64,000 nt of DNA from Escallonia rubra (GCA_033065855.1 JAVXUO010001195.1:62001-126000), one strand, 5' to 3'. Shown: positions 51,197 through 62,717, counted from the stretch's first letter. The notes: generated from the sequence alone by a model not told the origin. Numbers and translations: made by a program.

Positions 51197-54100
51197 TCAA
51201 CATTTTAAAGCTTCGCTGTCCTTCGAAGCCAACCGTTGTTGAATAGAAGATGTGCTCGTGCTTTCATTTAACTTCTGTTTGCTTTCCTCGCCCTTCTTTC
51301 TCTTCGCCAAGGCACTCAAAGAACCTTCAACTGTACAATTGTCAAAATCAGAGGAGAGGAAGGATTGAAACAAGTAGAGCCTTAGTTCATAGAACGTATT
51401 TATTGTTCAAATTGGATGTAAGCCAATTAACTAAGAACTTGATAACATTCCACAGAGCCAAGCGCCTTTCCTTGAAGAAAAGCTGCCTAGATATTTACTT
51501 TAAAGAAAGACCATCCCAAAGAACAGATTAAGCAGCTTTTGAAAGAGATCAGAACGCAGAAAGAGGTCAGCCTAATGAGCTATAAGTTTTAAACCCTAGA
51601 TATGGCTCATACCTTGCCATTCCCACACCACTTTCAATTCGCCCTTCACCATCTTTGGGTACTGATCTAAACGAGAATCCTCTTGAACCAATTCCTCCAC
51701 CTGCACATGATAAGACCAGGGGAAGGGATGTAGGAAACATGAACACTTGAAGAATAGCATAAAGCTAATATGAAACTGGATCCGGCAAAAACGAATATTC
51801 ACACAAAAAACAAACCGCGCTGCTTGCGCAAATGAGCAAATTTAACATATTTCTTTTTGCTATATGTAAGAAAATACATAATTGTCAGAATGAGAAAGAA
51901 GAAAAAGGAAGAGCAAGAATTTCATTTCAAACGCAACTTCCAATACTCAATTAAAACAATAGCTAGTACTAATTTACATACAAATGTCAAGATTGAATCA
52001 TCCCTAGTCAGCAAAAGATATAGACGCGTAATACGAGGGGAAACAAACAAAACTTAGCAAGTTCACTTTCTCGACGAGTTTGCCTTTCACGAAGGTTATA
52101 TATCACATTCCAAAATAACGTCAGAGCATTAGATGGTGCTGAATGCTGATACACCTGTTTCCAAAAAAGTGAGAATAAAATCCTACCTCTTCCGCCTCTA
52201 CATAATCGTCCTCCTTTCTATTTACGGATTTCCACAAAATAGCGTCAACTTTCAAGAGTTAGGAACTCCTTAATGCCTGTTTTCTAAAAGTAACCCTTTG
52301 TTTTAGGCATTAAGTAGTTAAAACTGGACAAAAAGAATGGTAAAGAGCATTAATAGGGGTCCTCTATAAAAAAAAAAAAGAATTCAGGAGTAATAAATAT
52401 AGCAGTCCTATAGTTGAACCAAAAATGTGCGCTGAGTCAATGAGGGAGATCATCCAGGGATGCATATCATTTGAAGTTCTCAAAAGATTTTGTCGAGAAG
52501 CACTTGCATCAAGGACCGCATAGTAGAAGAAGCCATTTTAAAAGGTTACAAAGGCATGAGTGAGCTCTAAGCAGCCAAATAACGTCTTTTTCTTATAAAG
52601 AAGACATCAAAATGAGAACTCTCAAGTCTCAAAGCATTCTTTTTCCTTTTATTCATCTAGTGTACTTATATATATAACGTCTCTTTCTAATAAAGAAGAC
52701 ATCAAAATGAGAACTCTCAAAGCATTCTTTTTCCTTTTATTCATCTAGTGTACTTATATATATATATAGGGAGCCGATCCCTGTCTACCGGTGGAGAAAC
52801 AACAATTTCTCCACTGGAAATCTGGTCGTCCAGGCGTACTCGTGGAAATCTGGTCGTCCAGGCGTACTCGTGGATGACCCAGATCTATTTTATTTTTTTA
52901 AAAAGTAGCAACCGCCACTCTTTCAAGCGGATGCAAAATGGACAAAAATGTCCCCGGAAGCAGAAAAAACCCCAACCGCTAGAAAGACTAGCGGTAGGGG
53001 GCCCACGAATTTCTTCCCAGCCACTACAAAGTGTAGCAATTGGGAGCATACCCAACCGCTACACTTTGTAGTGGTTGACATCATTGCAAAAAAATTAATT
53101 TTAAGCCTTCTTTCGTGACACCAAAGGACTTTGTCACATCCTTTGGCCCCACCACCCAACCTCTACAAAGAGTGGGGGTTGGAATCATGACCAACCTCTA
53201 CAAAGAGTGGGGGTTGGAATCATGACACTTTTTTTTTCTTTTGCTTTCGCACCCCCCAATCGCTACACTTAGTAGAGGTTGGAATCCGTCAAAAAAAAAA
53301 TTTCATTAAAAAAACCCTAAGTGGCCCCACTTTTTCATTAAAAAAATCCTAAAAAAAGTACAGTGCAACCGCTACACTTAGTGGCGGTTGGGAGACTTTT
53401 CATTAAAAAAAAAACCCTAAAGTGCATTAAAGAACCATAAAAAATGAATTTCGGTTTTGCTCATTACAACTTAGGCACGCTAGTTAGGCTATTTCTATGA
53501 ATTTCGACGAAAATCGAGACAAATTATGAATTTCGGTTTTTCTATGACGCGCCTATTCGCGCACACATTAGCGCCTAATTCATAACTTCCAAAAAATTTT
53601 GTTATTTTTTTTTCACTTTTTTTTGCTCATTGCAACTTAGGCACACTAGTTAGGGTTTGGGATAATATCATTTTACTCCCCTGAACTATCCACGTTTTGT
53701 TATTTTGATCCCTGAACTTTAAAAGTCGTTAAATCAGTCCCTGTACTTTGTGCCGTTATCAATTTAGTCCCTCCATTGGGATTTTCCGTCAAAAAAGACC
53801 ACGTGACAGGCACGGGTCGTTTTTTGAGGGGTATTTTCGGCCGACGGGCTCTCTCTCCCCCTCCAATCTCCATCACTCCATCGCCTCTCTCTCTCTGCCA
53901 TCTCCACATCTCCATCGCCCCTCTCTTTGCCTGACTCTCTCACCCAGACACCCACCCACTCTCGCATCTCTCTCTGGCCGACGGGCTCTCTCTCCCCCTC
54001 GAATCAAGACAACCAAGAGATTGGAGAGAAGACCGGCCTTCTTGTTCCAGATCGGACAGAAGACCGGCGATGGTGAGGTGGGCGACTGACCGGAGACGAC

Positions 54101-55675
54101 GACGAGCAGTAGGAGGCTGTTGGCGGCAGTGTGGTGGCCCAATTTTCAAGATTGTCCGGCGTTGGTGGTGTGGTATTGGTTGCCAGGTATGGTGGGTTGC
54201 GACGACGAGCGTTGGGTGGCTGTTGGCAGCAGTGTTCTGCCCGTTGGTTGTTGGTTGTTCGTGGGTTGAAGATTAGCCGACATTGGTGGCCGGCGGTGGG
54301 TCGAAGATCGGTTGCCGATGGTGTTGAGTGTTGACCAACCAATCAAAGGAACCATCTGTCATCTTTCAAGATCGATGGGCGTTGGTGGTGGCCAGGTATG
54401 GTGGGTTGCGGCGACGGGCGTTTGGTGGTCGTTAGAAGTCTTTGGTGGCCGGGTATGGTAGGTTTGCGGCAACGGGCGGTTGATGGCTGTTGGAAGAGCC
54501 TGGGAGTTTGGCTGGCGTCGGTAATAAAATGGCGTTTTTGGTCCATGCCCACCCCTGCCCTTTCATCGGCCACCCTTCCCCACCCGCCCCCTGCCCCCTC
54601 CGCCAGGTCTGGGGTAGCCTCGACGCCCTCATCGGCCGCCTCCGCGTCGCCTTCGAGGAGAACGGAGGCAAGCCCGAGTCGAACCCGTTCGGGGCGCGCG
54701 GCTTTACCTTCGCGATTCGGGTTACTCGAAGGGAGAGGGAGAGAAACAAGCAGAGAGAGAGAGAGAAGGGGGGAATAATTACTGGAAATACCCCTCAAAA
54801 AACGACCCGTGCCTGTCACGTGGTCTTTTTTGACGGAAAATCCCAACGGAGGGACTAAATTGATAACGACACAAAGTACAGGGACTGATTTAACGACTTT
54901 TAAAGTTCAGGGACCAAAATAACAAAACGTGGATAGTTCAGGGGAGTAAAATGATATTATCCCTTAGGGTTTTGCTCATTTCTATACACATAGGTATAGA
55001 AATGGCCTAACTAGCGTGCTTAAGTTGCAATGAGAAAAACCAAAATTCATTTTTTATGGTTCTTTAATGCACTTTAGGATTTTTTTTTAATGAAAAGTCT
55101 CCCAACCGCCACTAATTATAGCGGTTGCACTGTACTTTTTTTAGGATTTTTTTAATGAAAAAGTGGGGCCACTTAAGGTTTTTTTAATGAAATTTTTTTT
55201 AACGGATTCCAACCGCTACTAAGTGTAGCGGAAAAGAAAAAAAAAGTGTCATGATTCCAACCCCCACTCTTTGTAGAAGTTGGTCATGATTCCAACCCCC
55301 ACTCTTTGTAGAGGTTGGGTGGTGGGGCCAAAGGATGTGACAAAGTCCTTTGGTATCACGAAAGAAGGCTTAAATTTTTTTTTTTGCAATGATGCCAACC
55401 ACTACAAAGTGTAGTGGTGGGGTATGCTCCCAATTGCTACATTTTGTAGCGGTTGGGAGGAAATTCGTGGGCCCCCAACCGCTAGTCTTTCCAGTGGTTG
55501 GGTTTTTTTCTGCTTCTGGGGGCATTTTGGTCCATTTTTGCAACCGCTTGTAAGAGTGGCGGTTGCTACTTTTTCAAAAACAAAAAAAATGGATCTGGGC
55601 CATCCACAAGTACACGTGGACGGCCAAATTTCCGGTGGAGAAATTGTTATTTCTCCACTGGTAGATAGGGATCGG

Positions 55676-55729
<54 letters not shown>

Positions 55730-55868
55730 CGTGATCCATTGCTAGCGCTAGCACATTGCTAGCGCTGTTTTGCCGTTCGCTACATAATATAGCGGACGAT
55801 AATTCACCGTCCGCTACATTATATAGCGGACGGTGCTAGCGCTGCTAACGCTAGCAACGGATTAGCTC

Positions 55869-55905
<37 letters not shown>

Positions 55906-58900
55906 TATGTGTATGCGTGTGGTTGTGTATGTATGTAGGTATATATATGCGCGCGCGCGCGTGAGTGTGCGTATGAGCTGATCCCTTGTTCACGCTAGCA
56001 ACTTAAGGTAAGTTGCCAGCGCGATCTGGCCGTCTATAGGCAATCTGTAGACAGTCCAAATCTTTTTATTTCATGCTTTTCTAAAACCATGTGCCCTATA
56101 ATGGGCCGGAGTGACTTTTTACCTTTTTGCCCCTCTAATTACAATGAAAAAACAATACAATTTTCCCTCTCCACTCCATAATGGGACGGACGGTGATTCT
56201 CCGCAAGTTTATAAGTTCTCTTTTATGTTGCTCTCTTCTTCCACTTTCTCTTCTTTCCCCCACCCCACAGCTGCGCACCACTGCCAGCCAACCTCCCACA
56301 CACACCCATCGTCCGACACTACACACGCACAGTCACACAAACACACACGGCAGACACGGTTACACACACACGACCGATGTCACACCACTCACCAAACATT
56401 GCTGCCGCCACCTACAGCAGCCCACACCCTTTACTCTCCATTGTCTCGTGTGTGTGAGACTGTGTTTGCCCTGAATGTGTGTGCTTGTCGTTTGTGCGTG
56501 TGACTTTAGGTGTGTGCCATGTGTGACTGAGTGCCATGTGTGACTCTGTGTGTGTGTGTGTGAGAGAGAGAGACTTCGACTGTGTGTGCCGTCTGTGTGT
56601 CTGTGTGCGTGTGCGTGTGCGGTGGTGTGTGTTTGGGTGGATGGGGGTGTGTGTGGGAGGGAGGTGAGCTGTGGATGGGTGCACGGGTAGGGGTAGTGGG
56701 CTGTGGTAGGGGGTGGGGAAGGTGAGAAAGAAGGGAGCAAGAAAAAAAGAAGCGTAGAAACTTGCCTGGAAGCTTTTTGATGATATCACTGTCCGTCCCA
56801 TTATGCGGCGGACAAGGGATATTATAATTTCTTTTTGCCTTAACTAGAGGGGGAAAAAAAATAAAAAACACATCCGGCCAATTATAGGGCGGACGGTTTT
56901 TTAAAAAAAGCTGGCAACATAGCTTAAGTTGCCAGCACAGGCAAGGCATCAGCTCTCGACGTATATTCATGTGTGCGTGTTTGGGGTGGGGGGAAAAGTT
57001 CGATGGTTCCTAGATAACAAAGGCCAAAAGAGCATAGTCATATAGAATGACATACTTATAAATGCTCAAAACAGAAAATTCATGTACTAACTCTAAGACT
57101 GACAATGTTGCAAGCTCTAAACATGAAATTAGACCTGAATAAATGTACCAGAGACATAAAACTGTACTTCTTTAATTTAAATGCACAAGATACTTTCAAA
57201 CTTCCAATATGTCGACAGAACGGCTGAAATTTCAATCAGAACAAAGTGAGCTTTATCTAAAAAGAGGATGGGATTTCATGAATTGTGAAAATACCTTTTT
57301 CCATAAAGAAGGGTCTCTTCTTTCTCTAGGCAATAGAAGGTCATCCCTTAACCATGAGGCAACCACCCAAGGTTCCCCCTCACCCTTTACACTCCTTGAA
57401 ACCAAGGCATTTTCTTCAAGTATGTCACAAACCTAATCATTTTTTCCCACATCAACCAATATAAATTAGGATAAATTCTACAAAGCTTGAAATATAAGAC
57501 ATGGCTAAAAAGTAGTTCTGCTCATCCACATGGCGAGACTGTATTTTTAGCAATCCCCAAGCAACTAAATAATTAAAATGCATACCCCAATTGATTTAGC
57601 TTCAAATGATCAACATTTAGTATAAGAACAGAGATATAAACTTCTAAGATTTTTCCTTAACGTAGTTCTACGAATACCATCCAAATATCAGGGCATTCTC
57701 TTCAAGGCTTTTCCTTCACGTAGTTCTACATATATACCATCCCATAGTAAATGCATGCAGGTAAACAACTAATCCTTTCCAGGCAGAAAATTATAATGAC
57801 TGGACATGAGGACATCTGCATTGTGTTTATACAACCCTTTATTTTGTGCGCACAGCATGAGGGGTAATTTATTTGTTCCGATTTTTTTGTCTTTCCACAT
57901 ATAGAACAAACTTTTATCCTTTTTACTGCAACGTAAAAAGGGGCATCTATTAAGTATTGTATCATCAAGTGCTGAATAAATACAAACGATGGGTTTCTGA
58001 AGTTGAGAATGCACCACAAGAAGGTCGGCCTGCTGCCTCCTGAATAGATACTTCTCACTCCAACTTTACTAGCTCATGTATGCTGTGCATTTAGTTAATT
58101 TCATTCATTGCTGTGAATGGCTTCATGTTCTACCCCTCGTTAAAATTTCTTATCTTCAATGACATGTTTTATACTAGTAGCCCACATGCCCGTAGTGATA
58201 ATTTCAATGTGAAAAACTAAGATACACAAGATAGCTTTGAGAATATAATTATGCTCTAATGGACTGAAAAATCCTTCAAAATATGTTAGTGTCAAAGGTA
58301 ATCAAGATCGAACATGTAGAATTACTTGGCCAAGGGTTATTTAGGAGATCAAGATGGTCTTTTGCACCTTGTTGTAAAGGTGTTCAGCTCTAGCAGATAA
58401 GTAATGTCTCTGGCGGATTCTGAACAGTATCAATGTGCATCCCAGAAGCTGTAAATCTCAAAATGTCAACAAGCTATAACATGGCGATACCAAACAATAG
58501 CTTTGAAATGCTACTTTTTAATATGGATTACCAATGCACAAATTGGCACTAAAACTAATGCATGCTTGGCAATCCACTGTCGAATGCGGCAGGTAATTGG
58601 CTTATAACGTTCCACTAGCAACTCGGGGCACTTCAGCTCTTTGATCCTACGTTGGAAGGAAACAAAAATGTAAACCACATCAATCAGAAGCATGCAGCAT
58701 CTAGTATTATATGAAAACCAGAAGGACGGCCCGTTACACGAAGCTATTGCCATTGTACGTAAGTTAAAAGCATACCCAATATTAGTTGGCCTCGTTTCTA
58801 GTAATTTGTCAATGGTCTCCACTGCTCGCTCTTTTGCATGCATAAATTTTGCATCGGCCAAGCCAAAGCGCTCGACCAACTTGAATTCATCTAACCTATT

Positions 58901-61900
58901 CCACAATTCTTCCTCCCCAACCTGAAATTGCGGTCATGTAGTTAACAGCATTATTTCATCCAAAACTCATAAATCCACTGCATGAGTTCAAGGGAATCCA
59001 AAACATACGTACCCAAGCTGTGCCAACTCCCTCGCACAAATACTGTGCATATGCTTCACAAAGACGTATTTCTATAAGCTTTGCCTGCACATAATGTGAT
59101 GATTCACAACATAAGGTAATTGAAAAGATGAAAAATGCGTTCTTTCCCTATGTTATAACTCACAAGTTTCTTAGCTGTTTCATCTATATCTCCATCTTCT
59201 ACACAAGACTTCCCGAGCTTTCTATATCCACGTAGACAATCCAACTTTCCTTCATGACATACTCCATTACTTGGACAAGGCTCACAGACATCTGTAACAG
59301 TGGAGGTTAGCACAGCCATATAAGCATCAGAATGCAACCTATTGCACAGGCCTAAGTTTTTTGTTCATGCTTGAATTAGACAAGGAGATGCACAACTGCA
59401 AACATGGTTGTTAGAAGCAAGTAAACAAGGAAGATGAAGTTCTTGTCAACAAAAACCATCATGATCCCAGTTAGTGTCTGAACATGAACAGGAAGAGAAT
59501 TTAAGCTCAAATAGTGTATCTGCATACACCAATACAAATCACAGGAACTAATAACAACATGCAAAATGGTTGAAGACCAGAATTGATCTTTTATAACGAG
59601 AAGTATCTTTTGCAGCTACGATGCATCCCAAAGAAGTCAGCTAGTGACCAGCATTTCAAATAAAATCATGCAGAAGACGCATTAGCCTTACCGGATCAAT
59701 GAGATAAAATCGCAACAAAGGGATTTTTATACTAGAGCAGAAAAAGGTGATGGAAAAGAATATTCACATTTCACAGTACCCATGGCTTAACCCTTGAAAT
59801 CAGGCATGTGACTCCCTGCCAATACCAACATGGACTCCAATAGCATATCAGAAGATTATGATGTGATGCCAAAAAGGGTATAAACGAAGCAATAAGATCT
59901 TTCGTTTAATAACTTTATCTTAGTTTGCCTATGTGATGGTTGGTCTGTAATTCGATTCAGTTGACTTAAACCTACTATTGAAATCAGAGATATAGCCAGA
60001 CAAAAAACTACTCCCTCTGTCCCAATTTTTTTTATCATATTACCATTTTCGGCTATCCCAAAGTTATTGGCTTATTGCTTACTTTTGGGACTGAATTTGT
60101 TGCCACTTTCCTATTTTAACCTTATGCTCTTGTACAACCAAATTTCCCTCATCCCCCTTACTTCTCAACATGACAGCCTCTCTCTTCTGTCTTTCTCTTT
60201 ATTTCTCCATCCGAGCATCACCATTCATCTACACCACCACCCCCTTCAATCACCACCAGTCCACTGTCGCCTCCTTCAACACCACCATCTTAGCCACCTC
60301 TGTTGACCACCACCATCGCCACCGCCTCCCACCATTGACATAAATCTAGGTTGAGATCCAGTTATGTTGAGAACCGATTTTGAACTCAATTGCCTTTCAA
60401 TCAATGTCGAAATTTGTTGTAGATGGTGGCGTTTTGAGTGGTGATTCGCGGTGGTGGGGACGAACGGATCAAACGGTGATACAATGTATTTTGATATTTA
60501 GAGAGAGAGAGAGACTGTACTTCATACTTTTGGGTTAAAGGGGATGAAAGTCTAACAGCAAACATGGAAATGTTTAATATTTGACCACTTCCTTAATGTT
60601 TGTGCAAGTCAAATGTGTGCAAATTTTGGGACGGGGGGAGTATATGTTAAGCAGTAGACTGAAGTTGATAATGTTTATGCACAGTTATGAAGTTTACTAG
60701 GCAGCATATATCTTGTAGATCTAAACCTGAACCTGAAAAATAAATGGGTCTTTCTCCCTGTTACTAGTACTGTAGTTTTCCTTTCTTACTTACAAAAAGT
60801 AAGGAAACATGGGGATGACACAATGAATCCATAATTGCCTCCAGTTCTTTTAAAAAGTATTTCAAGAAATTAACAGTTGGGAGATGAGAGATACATAATA
60901 CATAGACAATGCAGGACAATCTGTCAGTCAAACGGGTGGATCATGGAAGTAGACTCACACAATCATGTACATGCACTCTTTTCCAGCATTTGTAAAACGG
61001 TAAGTTATCAGACCATCGTGCTATCACACATGTGAAAACCAACACATATTGAAAATGAAAGCATGTAGCATCATAAAAAAAAAAAAAATTAGTAACTTGA
61101 CCAAACATTTCAACAAGTCTTTCAAACCTCCAACAACAAGTACATTTAAAGACTGACATTTGCGCACTTAAACGATCGACTCGGCGATTCAGGACCAACT
61201 TCGATTCAGTCATGATTCCAACTCGGGAATACTATCGATGGTTGGATTCCATATAAGCCTACCCACAAAATCATAACGATAAAGATGGACAAAAATCATT
61301 TGCTAGGCAGTAGAATAAATTTGATAACGTCAACATGCGGTTGTGAAGTTTAATAGGCAGCATTTATCCTCTAGACCCTAAACCTGAAATTTAAAAATCA
61401 GTTGGGTCTTTCTTCCATTTTACGTGTTGTAGTTTCCCTCGGTTATTCTAGACCTCCTTGTCACTAGCCACCCATCTATACGAGCTCCCCCCACCCCCTC
61501 CACACACACGCCCCTGGGCACACGCATACCAAACTCCAAGAATACAATGTAGAGAAAGTAGCAAACATCGAGTAAAATGTGTCTAGCCATTGGTACTAGT
61601 CTTACCCGATGAATCCATACTACTGCCCCTAATTCTTATAAAAGGATTCGAAGAAATGAACAATTGGATGAAAATGGTTGCTAAAAAACTTCTCAAAGCG
61701 ACAAAAAAATGTAGGAAGGTCTTTAGGTCAAACTAATGGATCACAGTTTACTCACGCAATCATGTACATGCACACTTTTCTACCATTTTTTATTGGACCC
61801 TAATGCTTTCACACTATTTATTTAACAGTTTGAACAACACGTCCCACTAACTGTTGTAGCTACGGCATCATTTTTAAGTGTTTGATAACACTTCATCAAC

Positions 61901-62717
61901 TTATACATCGAGCTTTAACCAGATTACACCACATTTCCTTATCCCACTCCTTATCAATTGATAACCATCATACACTACGCAACATTTACACCCCACACTA
62001 AAAGCAAAAAATCTCACTATAGGGCTTTAAAGACTGTCTCCTAAAAACCTCAGCTAGAACAGTATAGCGTCAGCGGTGAAAAGCGGAGCCTGGTTACCAA
62101 AGGGACTTTCGGACTTGAATCCAACCCCCATCATTAAAAGATCAATATTTGGTCACCGTTGATTTAGCATAAAGCACAATAAGGCACAAAATTTAACAAC
62201 TCGCCTTAATTCCAACTAAAAAGCGTGAATTTTAGCCAATTCCAATTTCACTCCTCGATCAAGAATTTGGGTAATAAACCTCATTCGACAAATTTTAGTT
62301 CTATGTATACCTTAAAATGAACTCAAGTAACAGTCACAAACTAAATAAGTATCGCTGCTAGCATAATTCCATCTGGAACAAGTTAAGTTTACCTTTACTG
62401 AAAAATTGAAAATTTGCAAGAAGTTGAAGGAGAAAAATTTAATGGAGGGAGTAACGGAAGAACTCACCGACGAGAGACTCGTCGAACTCGACATTGCTAT
62501 CGCAGAAGGGTTTCGCCAGGCGATTGAGAAGGGTAACGGCGTGGTTGCAAGCAATCGCAACGGAAGCGGCAATAGCGACGACGGCAAGGAGCCTGAGAAG
62601 GTCGCGTTTTGACGGAAAGAAGTTGGGCGATGGCTCCATGAACAAAGCATGATGGTGGGGTTTAGTTGCAGGGCTTTTGGGTTCGAATTTTGGGCGCTTT
62701 TTACCGGTGGAAGCCAT
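51197..62717 (-). CDS. Man1-Src1 C-terminal (MSC) domain membrane protein
   Basis: Nine exons on the minus strand: 62468-62717, 59164-59291, 59013-59084, 58776-58921, 58532-58646, 58368-58448, 57295-57432, 51613-51700 and 51197-51330. All are GT-AG and in phase, giving 383 aa. A first membrane segment lies at about 41-66 ([18 protein letters not shown]). The lumenal part starts [19 protein letters not shown] with several cysteines, then [13 protein letters not shown] and [15 protein letters not shown] second membrane segment lies at about 225-247 ([19 protein letters not shown]). The nucleoplasmic winged-helix-like tail follows: [62 protein letters not shown]. This is the MSC domain of inner-nuclear-membrane MAN1/Src1 proteins. 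The plant form, like At5g46560 as I recall it, lacks an N-terminal LEM/HEH domain. The lysine/serine-rich C-terminus ends EALKC. Intron 7 (5.6 kb) and intron 1 (3.2 kb) carry transposons. The role in the nuclear envelope is inferred from the family. Confidence 0.92.
52581..52768. repeat. Tandem duplication with 95-bp unit next to the inverted-repeat element
   Basis: AACGTCTTTTTCTTATAAAG at 52581 recurs as AACGTCTCTTTCTAATAAAG at 52676. Both copies run through GACATCAAAATGAGAACTCT and TTATTCATCTAGTGTAC into a TATATA tail. The large element starts in the tail of the second copy. Confidence 0.85.
52905..53395. repeat. Array of short palindromes in the left arm
   Basis: About eight imperfect palindromes of 22-30 bp, for example CCAACCGCTAGAAAGACTAG near 52973, CCAACCGCTACACTTTGTAG near 53050, two copies of CCAACCTCTACAAAGAGTGG (about 53156 and 53191), and CAACCGCTACACTTAGTGGC near 53367. 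They are spaced irregularly by 30-110 bp. A mirrored set occurs at about 55100-55570. Confidence 0.75.
53650..53658. repeat. Left 9-bp target duplication of the Pack-MULE
   Basis: TTAGGGTTT lies directly before the GGGATAATATC end and is repeated at 54964-54972. Confidence 0.9.
53659..54963. mobile_element. Nested Mutator-like element (Pack-MULE), 1305 bp
   Basis: Terminal inverted repeats of about 180 bp are nearly identical, beginning GGGATAATATCATTTTACTC and containing CCACGTGACAGGCACGGGTC. A perfect 9-bp duplication TTAGGGTTT flanks the element, the hallmark of Mutator-like transposition. It lies in the middle of the larger inverted-repeat element, so it inserted later. There is no MuDR-like transposase. 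The interior has CT-rich blocks (53840-54000), degenerate GGTGGTGG-type repeats (54070-54480) and a captured ALOG-domain fragment at 54538-54729. Confidence 0.9.
54538..54729 (+). pseudogene. Captured fragment of an ALOG/LSH-type gene inside the Pack-MULE
   Basis: Translated from 54541, the frame reads [18 protein letters not shown], then [16 protein letters not shown], then [18 protein letters not shown]. This is the middle of the ALOG domain of the plant LIGHT-DEPENDENT SHORT HYPOCOTYLS/G1 family of nuclear developmental regulators. A CysPro pair usual before PLRQ is missing (6-bp deletion). After FGAR the bases CTTTACCTTCGCGA and TTCGGG look like the usual RLYLREVR codons but in shifted frames, consistent with small deletions of about 7 and 2 bases. 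The start and end of the domain are absent, so it is not a functional ALOG gene. It is GC-rich, unlike its surroundings. Confidence 0.85.
54964..54972. repeat. Right 9-bp target duplication of the Pack-MULE
   Basis: TTAGGGTTT directly after ATTATCCC, identical to 53650-53658. Confidence 0.9.
55681..55725. repeat. (AT)n microsatellite
   Basis: About 22 AT units between two inverted-repeat elements. Confidence 0.95.
55726..55870. mobile_element. Short palindromic element in (TA)n, 145 bp
   Basis: GGGTCGTGATCCATTGCTAG faces CTAGCAACGGATTAGCTCCC. Inside are CGCTAGC repeats and two palindromes of GTCCGCTACATTATATAGCG type. It is flanked by (AT)n on both sides. Its ends resemble those of the neighbouring elements at 52769-55680 and 55975-56955. 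Confidence 0.7.
55871..55903. repeat. (AT)n microsatellite
   Basis: About 16 AT units directly after the 145-bp palindromic element. Confidence 0.95.
55975..56955. mobile_element. Third inverted-repeat element, ~980 bp
   Basis: GAGCTGATCCCTTGTTCACG, then GCAACTTAAGGTAAGTTGCC, faces GGCAACATAGCTTAAGTTGCC and GCATCAGCTC. The diverged arms extend roughly 300 bp inward and share CATAATGGGACGGAC-type motifs. The centre is CA/GT-rich (56290-56650) with open frames that are only repeat shadows. Its terminal GAGCTGATCC resembles the ends of the two elements to its left. Confidence 0.7.
60011..60640. mobile_element. Stowaway-like MITE, 630 bp, in intron 1 of the Man1-like gene
   Basis: The left end CTCCCTCTGTCCCAATTTTT faces the right end AAATTTTGGGACGGGGGGAG. 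TA dinucleotides flank both sides (60009-60010, 60641-60642). These are the ends and target site of Tc1/Mariner-type Stowaway MITEs, though it is longer than most. A GA microsatellite lies at about 60500-60514. Confidence 0.8.

Larger units (their letters stand above)
52769..55680. mobile_element. Large inverted-repeat element with palindrome-rich arms, inserted in (TA)n
   Basis: The left end GGGAGCCGATCCCTGTCTACC is mirrored by the right end GGTAGATAGGGATCGGCTCTC. The arms run inward over about 700-880 bp (52769-53649 and 54973-55680) and are interrupted by the nested Mutator-like element 53659-54963. Each arm carries many short palindromes of the form CAACCGCTACA-n-TGTAGYGGTTG. The left arm also has a 28-bp tandem duplication at about 52818-52875 (CTGGTCGTCCAGGCGTACTC). 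The flanks are (TA)n, so target duplication length cannot be read. No transposase. The class is not known to me. It lies in intron 7 of the Man1-like gene. Confidence 0.8.

Noticed and set aside
54398-54846. Long frames across the Pack-MULE interior on both strands
   Set aside because: Only the short ALOG-like stretch has meaning. The rest of each frame is transposon sequence, and the captured domain is incomplete and shifted.
56111-56801. Histidine/threonine-rich open frames near 56.1-56.8 kb
   Set aside because: They translate CA/GT simple repeats in the centre of an inverted-repeat element.
57660-57720. Minus-strand LEENAL-like peptide that looked like a Man1-like exon
   Set aside because: It has no splice sites in phase and reads into stops. 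The true exon with [12 protein letters not shown] and the EPWVVAS block is at 57295-57432.
57769-58058. Minus-strand open frames of 82 and 110 residues
   Set aside because: They fall in intron 6 of the Man1-like gene, and the gene model is complete and in phase without them.
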